From NCBI GenBank assembly GCA_016938685.1, contig JAFGUD010000365.1, positions 1 through 61,964 of the forward strand: 61,964 nucleotides of DNA, in the 5' to 3' direction. Positions 61,889 through 61,964 of the stretch are shown here, piece after piece. The stretch is from Bacteroidales bacterium (lineage in GTDB: Bacteria; Bacteroidota; Bacteroidia; Bacteroidales; JAFGUD01). The notes below the pieces were generated by a model. That model searched no databases and was not told where the DNA came from. It was given only the letters and a program-made list of their open reading frames with translations. Every line of letters starts with the position of its first letter. Positions within the stretch are counted from its first letter, which is position 1. The position numbers and the translations under genes are program-made.

Positions 61889-61964
61889 TTAAATTGACGA
61901 TGGTATTTCAATTATTTCAAAGTAATGTTTTTCTATGCTTTTAAAGCGTTTCCAACTATCTAAG
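61889..61964 (-). CDS. Possible 3' end of a gene truncated by the window edge
   Basis: On the minus strand the frame entering from the window end reads LDSWKRFKSIEKHYFEIIEI and closes after PSSI with TAA at 61889-61891. It looks like the C-terminus of a protein and leaves about 19 bases before the ATG at 61869. With 24 visible residues neither the family nor its reality can be judged. Confidence 0.3.
   Translation of the reverse strand, partial: LDSWKRFKSIEKHYFEIIEIPSSI

Overview
The window looks like chromosomal DNA of a low-GC member of the Bacteroidota, probably an environmental Bacteroidia or Bacteroidales relative. The signs are a MurF-alanine racemase fusion, DUF4175, DUF4292, DUF3098 and DUF5723 family genes, A-rich leaders without Shine-Dalgarno sequences, and promoters of the Bacteroidota type (TTTG, about 19 bases, TAnnTTTG) before rpoN and both tRNA genes. 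Nearly all genes are core or lineage-typical. I see no prophage, CRISPR array, integrative element or complete insertion sequence. The mobile signals are one RAYT-type transposase gene with palindromes nearby and one small MITE-like element.

Layout. Bases 1-333 hold a 54-A run, a nearly G-free stretch and two identical parS-like sites. Bases 334-13246 form an eleven-gene minus-strand cluster with mostly overlapping genes, read as GNAT, flippase, dut, sugar nucleotidyltransferase, TPR protein, DUF4292 lipoprotein, EnvC-like protein, DUF4175 protein, RsbW-like kinase, ybeY, mnmG. Bases 13373-16390 carry envelope proteins, VanZ, an Rrf2 regulator and rpiB. The 630-base gap 16391-17020 is very AT-rich, has three exact DnaA boxes and lies where strand composition and gene direction change. 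I propose it as the replication origin. To its right are nadA, a MORN-like repeat protein, ruvB, an M23 peptidase, dxr, initiator tRNA and pncB. Bases 24405-40334 hold a VWA-OmpA protein, a glycosyltransferase, rpoN, murF-alr, RAYT, comF, a serine hydrolase with a probable GH3 remnant, an orphan umuD and an SDR enzyme. Bases 40477-52741 are a minus-strand envelope and signalling region: DUF5723 protein, lipoproteins, DUF3352 protein, SPOR protein, a propeller-SpoIIE phosphatase coupled to a UbiD decarboxylase, and a SiaC-like protein. The last part has a WecA-like transferase, a possible nuclease-TPR-WG protein, a CPBP protease, aroA, pnuC, a Na/Pi transporter and tRNA-Cys.

How the genes connect. 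The left cluster combines envelope building with RNA modification, rRNA maturation and dUTP control. An RsbW-like kinase, a SpoIIE phosphatase and a SiaC protein are the parts of a partner-switching pathway, although they are not in one operon. nadA, pncB and pnuC are three separate routes into NAD. The most useful leads are the origin with its parS-like sites, the possible nuclease-TPR-WG protein at 54109-56151, the 144-base element at 37269-37412, and the RAYT with its palindromes. All calls come from reading the sequence, without database searches.
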